DNA of 64,000 nt, from positions 496,001 to 560,000 of the forward strand of contig NZ_JAGJBZ010000003.1 of assembly GCF_020010925.1 (NCBI RefSeq), given 5' to 3'. The first letter of the stretch is position 1. Each line of letters starts with the position of its first letter. The notes beneath the pieces are model-generated. The model was not told the DNA's origin, did no database searches, and worked only from the letters and a program-made list of their open reading frames with translations. Below, piece by piece: positions 8,279 to 18,155 of the stretch. Made by a program: the position numbers and the translations under genes. The stretch comes from Streptomyces griseiscabiei (GTDB lineage: Bacteria; Actinomycetota; Actinomycetes; Streptomycetales; Streptomycetaceae).

Positions 8279-10663
8279 ATGGCGGGGGATACGCCGGAGC
8301 AGGGCCAGGGCAGGATCATCAACGGCCGGTACCGCCTGCTGCGCACCCTGGGCGCGGGCGGCATGGGCCGGGTCTGGCTCGCGTACGACGAGGAGCTGGC
8401 CTGCGAGGTCTCCATGAAGGAGATCTCCCTGCCCGGCGTCCCGCTGGACGCGACCGAGCCCGCCCAGCGCATCGCCCGGGCCCGCAGCGAGGCCCGGCAC
8501 GCCGCCCGGCTGCGCGGCCATCCGCATGTGGCCACGGTCCACGACGTGGTGCTCCACGAGGGCCTGCCGTGGATCGTCATGGAGTACGTACCGGACGCCA
8601 TCGATCTCCAGGCGGTCGTACGGCAGCGGGGGCCGCTCGCGCCCGAGCAGGTCGCCCGGATCGGGCTCGCCGTCCTCGACGCGCTCACCGCCGGGCACCG
8701 GATCGGCATACTCCACCGGGATGTGAAACCGGCCAACATCCTGCTCGCGGCCGACGCCTCGGGCGACCCGTACGCGCGCGTGCTGCTGACCGACTACGGC
8801 ATCGCGCTCCAGCCGGAGTCCCGTGAACCCCGGCTCACCGCCACCGCCGGCATCCTCGGCACCCCTGGCTATCTGGCGCCGGAGCGCGCGCGGGGCGAGC
8901 CGCCCACACCGGCCGCCGACCTGTTCTCGCTCGGCGCCACGCTGTACGCGGCGGTCGAGGGCCGCGGCCCCTTCGACCGGCACGGCGAGTACGCCACGCT
9001 CACGGCCCTGCTCGGCGAGGAGCCGCCCCCGCCCGTCCGCGCGGGTGAACTGGCCCCCGTCCTGCACGGGTTGCTCATCAAGGACCCGGTGCGCCGGCTG
9101 TCGCCGGAGGCGGTGGCCCGGGGCCTGGAGCGGGTGGCCGACGCGGGCGGCGCATCGACTCCGCCCGGCTGGGGGGTCACGCCGGCCTCGGCGCCGAGCG
9201 CCTTCGGACCGGCTCCCGGCACGCCCGGTACACCCGCCACCCCCGGTACGCCCGGCGGCCACGCGACCGCCGGCGCGCCCCCGGGGTACGTGGTCGGCGC
9301 GCCGCCCGGGTACGTGGCCGCCGGGCAGCACGGTCTCGGAGGCGCCCCGAACACCCCGGGCGCACCCCACACGCCGTACGGGCCGCACACCCCGGGGACC
9401 CCGCACACACCCGGCGGGCCCGCGGGGCCGAACACCCCGAACACGCCGGCCGGCGCTCCGCACACACCGGGAGGGGCGGCGGCCGGTCCGTCGCCGTACG
9501 ACCCCTGGCAGCGGGGGCAGCAGCCGCCTCGGCCCGGCAGCCCCTACGACAGCTACAACCCGTACGGGGGCGGCCGGCCCACGCCCTACGCGGGCACCCC
9601 CGGCGGCCCGTACGGCGCCGGAGCCGGCGGACAGGCCCCGGGCCACGGAGGCACCGCGGGGCATCAGGGGCTGCCGTACGCGGCCAATCCGTCGACACCG
9701 TACGGAGGCGGCGGCGCCCCGCCGCCGGGAAGCGCGGGGTTCCCGACCATCACGGCCGGGGGACCGCCGCCGCCCGGCGGGCCGAAGCGGAAGACGCCCG
9801 CGGCGGCCGTCGTGGCGATCGTGGTCGCCGTGCTGCTGGTGGCCGGCGGCGGGACCTGGGCCGCGGTGAACTTCACGGGCGACCCGGACCCCAAGCCCTC
9901 CGACAGCCCGGAGGCACTGGCGTCGCCACCGGGATCGGAGTACCCGTACGGCGAGCGGGCCGCCCTCAAGAAGGCGCTGGAGGTCGGCGACTGCGTGAAG
10001 GCGGTCTGGACGGGCACGGCGTTCGACTCGGTGCCCGACCTGGGCGTGGTCGACTGCGACGAGGACTGGCCCGACGGCCAGGTCGTGGCGATAGAGACGG
10101 CCTCCGACCACGCGGACGCCAAGGCCGACGGGGGCCGGCGCTGCGCCGGGCAGGCCGACCCGACGGCCGAGGCCCTGCCCGACGCGGACGTCTACGCGCT
10201 CGTCCCCACGAAGGCGGGCTTCACCGCCGCCAAGGGCGGTACGGCATGTCTCGTGCTCGGCAGGCACGTCCCGATCGGCGGCGAGGTGGGCCGCCTCCGT
10301 GACGCGGGCATGAACCTGTGGCCCACACAGATGGCCGTCGGCGACTGCTGGGACTACACCCCCAGGGAGGACGAGGGGTACGACGCCCCGCTGACCGACT
10401 GTGCCCAAGCGCACACCGACCAGGTCGTCGGATCGGTCCAGGCGCCCTCCAACATGACCTTCGACGGGGCCCTCGCCGAAGGCGGGAAGCTCTGCACCAA
10501 CCGGTTCGAGTCGAGTTGGGCGCCCGGCACCGACCTGATCGTGTCGGGATGGGTGTCCGAAGAGAAGGAATGGGAGAAGGGCTTCAACAAGGTGGTGTGC
10601 ACGGTGCGCAACGCCGACGCGTCGAAGACGACCGGGAAGATACCCACGCCCGGCTCGGTCTGA
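8279..10663 (+). CDS. Transmembrane serine/threonine protein kinase with extracellular sensor region
   Basis: 794 aa, PknB-like layout. The kinase domain spans about residues 16-280: glycine loop LGAGGMGRVW, catalytic HRDVKPAN at 146-153, and the magnesium motif DYG in place of DFG. Next come about 220 residues rich in Pro, Gly and Thr (repeated NTPGAPHTP-like units). One TM helix lies near 509-532 (VVAIVVAVLLVAGGG). The outer region has two VGDC-containing modules of the Septum_form type, with paired cysteines that could form disulphides. ATG 8279 was chosen because it precedes the kinase fold by about 15 residues; the frame stays open upstream without a better site. It probably senses an envelope signal. 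Its substrate is unknown. Confidence 0.88.
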   Translation: MAGDTPEQGQGRIINGRYRLLRTLGAGGMGRVWLAYDEELACEVSMKEISLPGVPLDATEPAQRIARARSEARHAARLRGHPHVATVHDVVLHEGLPWIVMEYVPDAIDLQAVVRQRGPLAPEQVARIGLAVLDALTAGHRIGILHRDVKPANILLAADASGDPYARVLLTDYGIALQPESREPRLTATAGILGTPGYLAPERARGEPPTPAADLFSLGATLYAAVEGRGPFDRHGEYATLTALLGEEPPPPVRAGELAPVLHGLLIKDPVRRLSPEAVARGLERVADAGGASTPPGWGVTPASAPSAFGPAPGTPGTPATPGTPGGHATAGAPPGYVVGAPPGYVAAGQHGLGGAPNTPGAPHTPYGPHTPGTPHTPGGPAGPNTPNTPAGAPHTPGGAAAGPSPYDPWQRGQQPPRPGSPYDSYNPYGGGRPTPYAGTPGGPYGAGAGGQAPGHGGTAGHQGLPYAANPSTPYGGGGAPPPGSAGFPTITAGGPPPPGGPKRKTPAAAVVAIVVAVLLVAGGGTWAAVNFTGDPDPKPSDSPEALASPPGSEYPYGERAALKKALEVGDCVKAVWTGTAFDSVPDLGVVDCDEDWPDGQVVAIETASDHADAKADGGRRCAGQADPTAEALPDADVYALVPTKAGFTAAKGGTACLVLGRHVPIGGEVGRLRDAGMNLWPTQMAVGDCWDYTPREDEGYDAPLTDCAQAHTDQVVGSVQAPSNMTFDGALAEGGKLCTNRFESSWAPGTDLIVSGWVSEEKEWEKGFNKVVCTVRNADASKTTGKIPTPGSV

Positions 10664-10762
10664 GAGCCGGGGACGCCTCGCGTTCACCTCGGGTTCGCAC
10701 ACCCGCTTCCCGTCCGTGCGAGCCTCCCGTCCCGGAGCGGTCGAGGGGTGGAGGGACGGGAC

Positions 10763-10960
10763 ATGGAGAGCGGACCGGCGATCTTCGTGGGGATGGTGTT
10801 CGCCCTGTTCGGGGGTGGGCTGCTGCTGTGGACCGCGAGGCGGCTGAGGGCGGGCGAGCCCGTCGCCCAGGGGGTGCGTCCTGTGATGTCGGCGACGCTC
10901 GCGAGCGTCACCGCGGTCACCGCGCTCGTGCTCGGCGCGTGGTGTCTCACCCGCGTCTGA
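10763..10960 (+). CDS. Small two-TM membrane protein
   Basis: 65 aa with two hydrophobic segments (FVGMVFALFGGGLLLW and a second near LASVTAVTALVLGAWCL) separated by an arginine-rich loop. ATG 10763 is preferred over the in-frame GTG 10748 because GGAGGG lies 8 bases upstream. No family recognised. It lies between the kinase gene and topA on the same strand. Confidence 0.55.
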   Translation: MESGPAIFVGMVFALFGGGLLLWTARRLRAGEPVAQGVRPVMSATLASVTAVTALVLGAWCLTRV

Positions 10961-11270
10961 GGCCCCCGGGAAGCCGGGGGCGGGCAGCGTGCGGGGTAAC
11001 GGCGATGTGACGCTCCGCATAGGCCCCCGAGGGGATCGCCGACCACGCCGGGCGGCAGGAATGGCGGTAGTCGGGTTACCGTTCGAGTGGCCGTTGCGGG
11101 CTTTTCCCGTTTGACACGGGGGCGGGATGTACCGTCACACTCCGCAGCGTCAGCATGACCCGACCCCCGGGCCGACCGCCGAGCCCCGTGCCAGGCACCG
11201 ACCGCAGGGGGCGCCCGCCCCGGGACGCAAGCCTGGGGAGACCCAGCGTCGACCGGAGAGAAGAGCGAAG

Positions 11271-14150
11271 TTGTCCCCGACCAGCGAGACCGCGAAGGGC
11301 GGCCGCCGACTCGTCATCGTCGAGTCGCCTGCCAAGGCGAAGACGATCAAGGGCTATCTCGGCCCCGGCTACATCGTCGAGGCGAGCGTGGGGCACATCC
11401 GCGACCTTCCCAACGGCGCCGCGGAGGTGCCCGAGCAGTACACCGGCGAGGTGCGCCGCCTCGGCGTGGACGTCGAGCATGACTTCGCGCCCGTCTACGT
11501 GGTCAACGCGGACAAGAAGGCGCAGGTCAGGAAGCTCAAGGATCTCCTGAAGGAGTCCGACGAACTCTTCCTCGCCACCGATGAGGACCGCGAGGGCGAG
11601 GCCATCGCCTGGCACCTCCAGGAGGTGCTCAAGCCCAAGGTCCCGGTCAAGCGGATGGTCTTCCACGAGATCACCAAGGCCGCGATCCAGGCCGCCGTCG
11701 CCAACCCGCGCGAGCTGAACCAGCGCCTGGTCGACGCCCAGGAGACCCGCCGCATCCTCGACCGCCTCTACGGCTACGAGGTCTCGCCGGTCCTGTGGAA
11801 GAAGGTCATGCCGCGGCTGTCGGCGGGCCGCGTCCAGTCCGTCGCGACCCGGCTCGTCGTCGAGCGGGAGCGCGAGCGCATCGCCTTCCGCTCCGCCGAG
11901 TACTGGGACCTGACCGGCACCTTCTCCACCGGCCGCGCCGGTGACGCCTCCGATCCGTCGTCGCTGGTCGCCCGCCTCCAGTCGGTCGACGGCCGCCGCG
12001 TCGCCCAGGGCCGCGACTTCGACTCGGTCGGGCAGCTCAAGGGCGCCAACGTCCTGCACCTCGACGAGGCCGACGCCCGCGCGCTGGCCGCCGCCCTGGA
12101 CAACACCCGGTTCTCCGTCCGCTCCGTCGAGTCCAAGCCGTACCGCCGCTCGCCGTACGCCCCCTTCCGGACGACGACGCTCCAGCAGGAGGCCTCGCGC
12201 AAGCTCGGCTTCGGGGCCAAGGCGACGATGCAGGTGGCGCAGAAGCTGTACGAGAACGGCTTCATCACCTATATGCGTACGGACTCCACGACGCTCAGCG
12301 ACACCGCCGTGTCCGCCGCCCGCGCCCAGGTCACGCAGCTGTACGGCGCCGACTACCTGCCGGCCCAGCCACGGACGTACGCCGGGAAGGTCAAGAACGC
12401 GCAGGAGGCGCACGAGGCGATCCGCCCCTCGGGTGATCGTTTCCGCACGCCCGCCGAGACCGGACTCACCGGCGACCAGTTCAAGCTGTACGAGCTGATC
12501 TGGAAGCGGACCGTCGCCTCCCAGATGAAGGACGCGGTCGGCAACAGCGTCACCGTCAAGATCGGTGGCACCACCTCGGACGGCCGGGACGCGGAGTTCA
12601 GCGCCTCCGGCAAGACGATCACCTTCCACGGCTTCCTCAAGGCCTACGTCGAGGGCGCCGACGACCCGAACGCCGAGCTGGACGACCGCGAGCGCCGGCT
12701 GCCCCAGGTCGCCGAGGGCGACCCGCTCTCCGCCGAGGAGATCACGGTCGACGGGCACGCCACCAAGCCCCCGGCCCGCTACACCGAGGCGTCGCTGGTC
12801 AAGGAGCTGGAGGAGCGCGAGATCGGCCGCCCGTCGACGTACGCGTCGATCATCGGCACGATCCTCGACCGGGGCTACGTCTTCAAGAAGGGCACGGCCC
12901 TCGTGCCGTCCTTCCTGAGCTTCGCCGTGGTCAACCTGCTGGAGAAGCACTTCGGGCGGCTCGTCGACTACGACTTCACCGCCAAGATGGAGGACGACCT
13001 CGACCGCATCGCCCGCGGCGAGGCCCAGGCGGTGCCGTGGCTGAAGCGGTTCTACTTCGGCGAGGGCGCGGGCACGGCCGCGGGCGCCGGTGACACGGCG
13101 GCCGAGGCCGGCAACGGCGACGGCGATCACCTCGGCGGTCTGAAGGAGCTGGTGACCGACCTGGGCGCGATCGACGCCCGCGAGGTCTCGTCCTTCCCCG
13201 TCGGCAACGACATCGTGCTGCGCGTCGGGCGCTACGGCCCGTACATCGAGCGGGGCGAGAAGGACGCCGAGGGGCATCAGCGGGCGGACGTCCCCGAGGA
13301 CCTCGCCCCCGACGAGCTGAGTGTCGAGCTGGCCGAGGAACTGCTCGCCAAGCCGAGCGGCGACTTCGAGCTGGGCGCCGACCCGACGAGCGGCCACCAG
13401 ATCATCGCCCGGGACGGCCGCTACGGCCCCTACGTCACCGAGGTGCTTCCCGAGGGCACCCCGAAGACCGGCAAGAACGCGGTCAAGCCGCGTACGGCCT
13501 CGCTGTTCAAGTCCATGTCACTGGACACGGTGACGCTGGCCGACGCGCTGAAGCTGATGTCGCTGCCGCGCGTGGTCGGTGCCGACGCCGAGGGCCAGGA
13601 GATCACCGCGCAGAACGGGCGGTACGGGCCGTATCTGAAGAAGGGCACGGACTCGCGATCGCTGCAGACCGAGGACCAGCTCTTCACGATCACCCTCGAA
13701 GAGGCGCTGGCGATCTACGCCCAGCCCAAGCAGCGCGGGCGGGCCGCGGCCAAGCCGCCGCTGAAGGAACTGGGCGAGGACCCGGTCAGCGGCAAGCCGG
13801 TCGTGGTCAAGGACGGCCGCTTCGGGCCGTACGTCACCGACGGCGAGACCAACGCGACGCTGCGGTCCGGGGACAGCGTGGAGGAGATCACTCCCGAGCG
13901 CGGGTTCGAACTGCTGGCGGAGAAGCGGGCGAAGGCGCCCGCCAAGAAGACGGCGAAGAAGGCCGCCAAGAAGGCGCCGGCGAAGAAGACGGCGACGACC
14001 GCCGCCGCGAAGAAGGCGGCGCCGGCGAAGAAGACCGCCGCCAAGAAGACGGCCACGTCCAAGACCGCGGCGGCCAAGAAGGCCGCTCCGGCGAAGAAGG
14101 CGACCGCGGCGGCGAAGAAGACTGCGGCGAGTGGGGACGACGCCCAGTAG
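11271..14150 (+). CDS. topA: DNA topoisomerase I (type IA), lysine-tailed actinobacterial form
   Basis: 959 aa; relaxes negative supercoils. The TOPRIM domain starts at LVIVESPAKAKTIKGYL and carries the acidic TDEDREGEAIAW. The active-site tyrosine is in ITYMRTDS at about residue 334. SAGRVQSVATRLVV is the central type IA signature. The C-terminal part has repeated GRYGPY-type modules instead of zinc fingers, then about 90 residues of lysine/alanine repeats (KKTAKKAAKKAP). In Streptomyces and Mycobacterium that tail aids processivity. The start is a TTG at 11271 with GGAGAG upstream; the frame remains open before it but the homologous N-terminus begins MSPTSETAKGG. The stop lies in a 16-bp tandem repeat. 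Confidence 0.96.
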   Translation: MSPTSETAKGGRRLVIVESPAKAKTIKGYLGPGYIVEASVGHIRDLPNGAAEVPEQYTGEVRRLGVDVEHDFAPVYVVNADKKAQVRKLKDLLKESDELFLATDEDREGEAIAWHLQEVLKPKVPVKRMVFHEITKAAIQAAVANPRELNQRLVDAQETRRILDRLYGYEVSPVLWKKVMPRLSAGRVQSVATRLVVERERERIAFRSAEYWDLTGTFSTGRAGDASDPSSLVARLQSVDGRRVAQGRDFDSVGQLKGANVLHLDEADARALAAALDNTRFSVRSVESKPYRRSPYAPFRTTTLQQEASRKLGFGAKATMQVAQKLYENGFITYMRTDSTTLSDTAVSAARAQVTQLYGADYLPAQPRTYAGKVKNAQEAHEAIRPSGDRFRTPAETGLTGDQFKLYELIWKRTVASQMKDAVGNSVTVKIGGTTSDGRDAEFSASGKTITFHGFLKAYVEGADDPNAELDDRERRLPQVAEGDPLSAEEITVDGHATKPPARYTEASLVKELEEREIGRPSTYASIIGTILDRGYVFKKGTALVPSFLSFAVVNLLEKHFGRLVDYDFTAKMEDDLDRIARGEAQAVPWLKRFYFGEGAGTAAGAGDTAAEAGNGDGDHLGGLKELVTDLGAIDAREVSSFPVGNDIVLRVGRYGPYIERGEKDAEGHQRADVPEDLAPDELSVELAEELLAKPSGDFELGADPTSGHQIIARDGRYGPYVTEVLPEGTPKTGKNAVKPRTASLFKSMSLDTVTLADALKLMSLPRVVGADAEGQEITAQNGRYGPYLKKGTDSRSLQTEDQLFTITLEEALAIYAQPKQRGRAAAKPPLKELGEDPVSGKPVVVKDGRFGPYVTDGETNATLRSGDSVEEITPERGFELLAEKRAKAPAKKTAKKAAKKAPAKKTATTAAAKKAAPAKKTAAKKTATSKTAAAKKAAPAKKATAAAKKTAASGDDAQ

Positions 14151-14182
14151 GGACGGGGCCCAGTAGGGACGGCGCCCAGTAG
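14135..14182. repeat. Three 16-bp tandem copies spanning the topA stop codon
   Basis: Units GGACGACGCCCAGTAG, GGACGGGGCCCAGTAG and GGACGGCGCCCAGTAG run head to tail at exactly 16 bp. The first contains the topA stop TAG; the other two repeat it outside the gene. Confidence 0.85.
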
Positions 14183-14388
14183 CTCGGGGGTGCGGGTGCT
14201 TGCGCGGCTGTGGGATCGATGTGACTGGTCGCGCAGTTCCCGCGTCCCTGACTCGGCTGCTGTTCCCGGTGGCCGGAAGTTTCGCCTGCGCCTTGTCGAA
14301 TGTGTGCGTTTTGTGTGACTTGGCGATGGCGCGTGCGTGCGTTCGGGCACTGCTTCTGGGTGTCGGTGGGTGCCGATAGGCTGAAAGC

Positions 14389-17300
14389 ATGATGCGAGCC
14401 GAGCAGCCGACGGCCCACCACCCGGCCTCCGACGAGGCCCTGGCGGCGGATTCCAGGGAGCGCGCCGTCCGGGCGCTGCTGCGGCGGCCGCAGCTGAAAC
14501 GCTTGTGGGGCGCCCAACTCGTCGGCGGTGTGGGCGATGTGCTCGCCCTGTTCGTGCTGGTGCTCCTCGCCTTCCAGGCGGCGATCGCCGAGGGCGCCTT
14601 CGGGGGCGGGTACCGGGGCGTCGCGCTCACCGTCGCGGCCGTCTTCGGTACGCGCGCCCTCGCGACGCTGCTCTTCGGGGCCGTACTCCTCGGGCCGCTC
14701 ACCTCACTGACCGCGCAGGAGGGGCCACTCGACCGCCGTTGGACCATGGTCGGCGCCGACGGCGTCCGGGTCCTGCTGCTGATCGTCGCGCCCCTGTGGA
14801 TCGACTGGACGCCGGACAACGCCCTCGCGGTGCTGCTGGTCACCGTGTTCGTGGCCGGTGTCGCCGAGCGGTTCTGGACGGTCTGCCGGGAGAGCGCGGC
14901 CCCCGCGCTGCTGCCCGCGCCGCCGCCCGAGGGCGCGACCGTACGGCCGCTGCCGGACCACATGGACGCCCTGCGGCGTCTGGCCCTGCGTACCGGATTC
15001 GTCGCCGTGCCCCTCGCGGCCGCCGTCCTCGTCGTCGCCTCGCTGCTCAACAATCTGCTGGGCGCCGGCATCGACTGGTTCGGCCAGCACCAGGCCGCGC
15101 TCGCCTCGTACGTCGCCGCCGGGCTCTTCGCCGCCTCGCTGTCGCTGGTGACCTTCCTCGAACTGCCCAGGACGCGCACCCCGCGCGCGCGGTCGCCGCT
15201 GGAGGGGCTGCGCCGGCCCAGGACCGGCACGGGCGTCGACAAGGGGCGTACGGGTGCGATCCCGCTGCTGGTGCCCGCCTGCGGCGCCGTGGCCGGTGCG
15301 GTCGCCGCCGTGGTCGCCGTCGCCGTGCTGCACGCCAAGGACCTGGGCGGCGGGCCCGTGATGTACGGGCTGTTCGTCGGCGCGCTGACCGGTGGTGTGG
15401 TCGTCGGGATCCGGCGGGCCCCCGCCGTGCTGCCCTCGCTGTCCCGGCGCCGGCTGCTCGCCCTCGCGATCGCCTTCACCGGTGTCGCGCTGCTCGCCGC
15501 CGGACTGACCCCGGATGTCACGAGTGTGGTCCTGATCCTGGGACTGGCCGGTGCCGGTGCGGGCATCGCCGCGAACACCGGGCACACGCTGCTCGACCAG
15601 GAGGCCGAGGACTTCCGGCGGGCGCGGACCACCGAGCATCTCCATGCCGTCGTACGGGTGTTCGTGGCGTTGGCGGTGCTCGTCGCTCCGCTGGTCGCCG
15701 CCGTGATCGGCCCGCACCGGCTGGAGAGCGGCAAGTTCGTGTTCGCGCACGGTGGTGCGGCGTTCACGCTGATGCTGGTGGGGGCGTTGCTGCTGCCGGT
15801 GGCCGCGCTGGTGCTCGCCAAGGTCGACGACCGGTCCGGGGTGCCGCTCCGGCAGGATCTGCGGGACGCGCTGCTGAAGGGTGACGATCCGGTTCAGGCG
15901 CCCGCCGCCTCAGGGTTCTTCATCGCCCTGGAGGGCGGGGACGGCGCCGGGAAGTCCACCCAGGTCGAGGCGCTCGCCGAGTGGATCCGGGCCAAGGGCC
16001 ACGAGGTCGTGGTCACCCGGGAGCCGGGGGCGACCCCGGTGGGCAAGCGGCTGCGGTCGATCCTGCTGGACGTGTCGAGCGCCGGGCTGTCGCACCGCGC
16101 CGAGGCGCTGCTGTACGCGGCGGACCGTGCCGAGCACGTGGACACCGTGGTGCGGCCCGCGTTGGAGCGGGGCGCGGTCGTCATCTCCGACCGGTACATC
16201 GACTCGTCCGTGGCCTACCAGGGCGCCGGGCGTGATCTTTCGCCGACGGAGATCGCGCGGATCTCGCGCTGGGCGACGGACGGGCTCGTTCCTCATCTGA
16301 CGGTGCTGCTGGACGTCTCGCCGGAGGCGGCGCGGGAGCGGTTCACCGAGGCGCCGGACCGGTTGGAGTCGGAGCCGGCGGAGTTCCACGAGCGGGTGCG
16401 GGCCGGATTCCTCACGCTGGCCGCCGCGGACGGCGGGCGCTATCTGGTGGTCGACGCCGCGCAGGACCCCGAGGCGGTCACGACCGTGGTCCGGGCCCGG
16501 CTCGATGTGATGCTGCCGCTGTCCGAGGCCGAGGTGAAGGCGCAGGAGGAGGCCCGGCGCAAGGCCGAGGAGGAAGCGCGCCGCAAGGCCGAGGAAGAGG
16601 CCGCGCGGAAGGCCGAGGAAGAGCGGCTGGAGCGGGAGCGCCAGGAGGAACTGGCGCGGCTGCGGGCCGAGGAGGAGGAGCGCAAGCGGCGCGAGCTGGA
16701 AGAGGCTCAGCGGCGCGAGGCGGAACGGCAGGCGGAGGAGGCCCGGCAGCGGGCCGAGGAAGCGCGCCGCCGGGCCGAGGAGGAGCAGGCGCGGCTCCTC
16801 GCGGAGGAGAAGGCCCGGGCCGAGGCGGAAGAGCGGCGGCGGGTCGAGGAGGAACGGCGGCGCAAGCAGGAGGCGGAGGAGCAGCGGCTGCGGGCCGAGG
16901 CGGAGGCGCTCCGCCTGGAGAAGCAGCGGAAGGCCGAGGAGGCGCTGCTTCGGGCCGAGGAGGCCCGGAGGGTGGCCGCGGCGGCGGAGGCTGAGCGGGC
17001 GGCCCGGGTCGAGGCGGACCGGGTTGCCGCGGAGCGGGCGGCGGCGGCGAAGGCCGCGGCGGAGCGGGCTGAGGTCGAGAGGGCCGCGGTCGAGCGGGCC
17101 GCGGTTGAGCGGGCTGAGGCGGATCGGGTTGCGGCGGAGAGGGCGGCTGCGGCTTCGGGTTCGGCTGGGGGCTCGGGTTCGGGTGCGGGCTCGGGTTCGG
17201 GTTCGGTTGGGGACGCGGGTTCGGGTTCGGCTTCGGGCGCTTCGAAGGCTTCCGGGGTCGACGATGCGGTCACCGTGCCTACGCCTGTGGTGACGCCGAC

Positions 17301-17799
17301 GAACGCGTCGGGTGGACCTGTGGACGAGACGGCCGTGTTGCCTCCGGTGCGCAGGGACGGGCCGGGCGGGGCGGACTCCGAGACGACGGCGAAGTTGCCG
17401 AAGCCGCCGGTGCCGCCGGTGCCGCCGTCCTCGGGGGCGGGGGCTGCTGCGGGTGTGGCGGGTGCGGCGGGTGCCGCGGAGGATGAGACCACGGTGTTGC
17501 CGCAGGTGCCTTCGGGTGCGGTCGACGAGACGGCTGTGCTGCCGCCGGTGCGGGAGGACCGGGTGCCGCCGGGGTACTTCCGTGACGAGCGGACCGGACC
17601 CGATGGGGCGGAGGGGCGCACGAGGGAGCTTCCGCAGGTCGACGAGGAAGGGGTGCCTCGGCGGCGGCCTCGGTCGGACTGGGCCGAGGAAACGCCGTTG
17701 GACGATCTGCCGACCTTGGCGGACGAGTTGCTGGGGCCGCTCGGGGGCGAGGACGACTCGGATGAAGGGCGAGGGCGTTGGGGGCGGCGGCGCCGCTGA
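14389..17799 (+). CDS. tmk: Fusion: MFS-like membrane domain + thymidylate kinase + long charged coiled coil
   Basis: 1136 aa. Residues about 35-480 have some 12 hydrophobic segments resembling an MFS transporter. Residues about 509-710 are a complete dTMP kinase: P-loop EGGDGAGKSTQ at about 515, TREPG, and DRYIDSSVAYQGAGRDL. Residues about 715-920 are an almost unbroken Glu/Arg/Ala heptad-like coiled coil, and the rest is Ser/Gly- and Pro-rich with hexamer DNA repeats (TCGGGT, 17152-17250). The kinase makes dTDP for DNA synthesis; fusion would tether it to the membrane. This architecture next to topA is conserved in Streptomyces. Whether the MFS part transports anything is unknown. An ATG start with upstream tRNA-free spacing is clear. 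Confidence 0.9.
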   Translation: MMRAEQPTAHHPASDEALAADSRERAVRALLRRPQLKRLWGAQLVGGVGDVLALFVLVLLAFQAAIAEGAFGGGYRGVALTVAAVFGTRALATLLFGAVLLGPLTSLTAQEGPLDRRWTMVGADGVRVLLLIVAPLWIDWTPDNALAVLLVTVFVAGVAERFWTVCRESAAPALLPAPPPEGATVRPLPDHMDALRRLALRTGFVAVPLAAAVLVVASLLNNLLGAGIDWFGQHQAALASYVAAGLFAASLSLVTFLELPRTRTPRARSPLEGLRRPRTGTGVDKGRTGAIPLLVPACGAVAGAVAAVVAVAVLHAKDLGGGPVMYGLFVGALTGGVVVGIRRAPAVLPSLSRRRLLALAIAFTGVALLAAGLTPDVTSVVLILGLAGAGAGIAANTGHTLLDQEAEDFRRARTTEHLHAVVRVFVALAVLVAPLVAAVIGPHRLESGKFVFAHGGAAFTLMLVGALLLPVAALVLAKVDDRSGVPLRQDLRDALLKGDDPVQAPAASGFFIALEGGDGAGKSTQVEALAEWIRAKGHEVVVTREPGATPVGKRLRSILLDVSSAGLSHRAEALLYAADRAEHVDTVVRPALERGAVVISDRYIDSSVAYQGAGRDLSPTEIARISRWATDGLVPHLTVLLDVSPEAARERFTEAPDRLESEPAEFHERVRAGFLTLAAADGGRYLVVDAAQDPEAVTTVVRARLDVMLPLSEAEVKAQEEARRKAEEEARRKAEEEAARKAEEERLERERQEELARLRAEEEERKRRELEEAQRREAERQAEEARQRAEEARRRAEEEQARLLAEEKARAEAEERRRVEEERRRKQEAEEQRLRAEAEALRLEKQRKAEEALLRAEEARRVAAAAEAERAARVEADRVAAERAAAAKAAAERAEVERAAVERAAVERAEADRVAAERAAAASGSAGGSGSGAGSGSGSVGDAGSGSASGASKASGVDDAVTVPTPVVTPTNASGGPVDETAVLPPVRRDGPGGADSETTAKLPKPPVPPVPPSSGAGAAAGVAGAAGAAEDETTVLPQVPSGAVDETAVLPPVREDRVPPGYFRDERTGPDGAEGRTRELPQVDEEGVPRRRPRSDWAEETPLDDLPTLADELLGPLGGEDDSDEGRGRWGRRRR

Positions 17800-18155
17800 G
17801 TCCGGGGTGGTGAAGGCGCGTTCTGTGGGTGCGGGTTCGGGGCATGCGCGGGTGCGTTCTTCGGGTGCGGGTGCGGGTGCGTGGGGGTTGTTCGCGCGGT
17901 TCCCCGCGCCCCTGTGGGGGCGCGGGCGGTCGTGGGTGGGGCGGGGCCGTGCCGGTGCGTAGAGCCCGTCGCGGGTGGCCCTATTGCTCGGGGGTGCGTG
18001 GGGAGCCGTTCTCCGGGCCGCTGTATGCGACGGGCTGCTACGCACCGGCACGGCTCCTTCCGTTGTCTCGCGGCTGACCCGCCGTTCGGCCGGGTGTCAG
18101 TGGGGTCGCGCACAATGGGGCGCGGAGTGGTCTTGTGGGACGGAGCGTGGCGGGC
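17800..18155. other. Gene-free stretch with a streptomycete intergenic palindrome
   Basis: 356 bp between tmk and the delta' gene. It holds GGGTGC/GGTGCG microrepeats and a copy of the TCGCGCGGTTCCCCGCGCCCCTG element (17892-17914), which forms a perfect 10-bp stem CCCGCGCCCC / GGGGCGCGGG (17903-17926). No coding region is supported. Confidence 0.7.
17892..17926. repeat. Intergenic palindromic repeat element, copy 2
   Basis: Shares the core CGCG(C/A)(G)GTTCCCCGCGCCCCT with sequences at 14229-14250 and 57751-57776. This copy has a 10-bp perfect hairpin with a TGTG loop, so it may also end tmk transcription. Confidence 0.6.

Noticed and set aside
11076..13397. A 773-codon minus-strand open frame
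   Set aside because: Shadow of topA, without any fold features.
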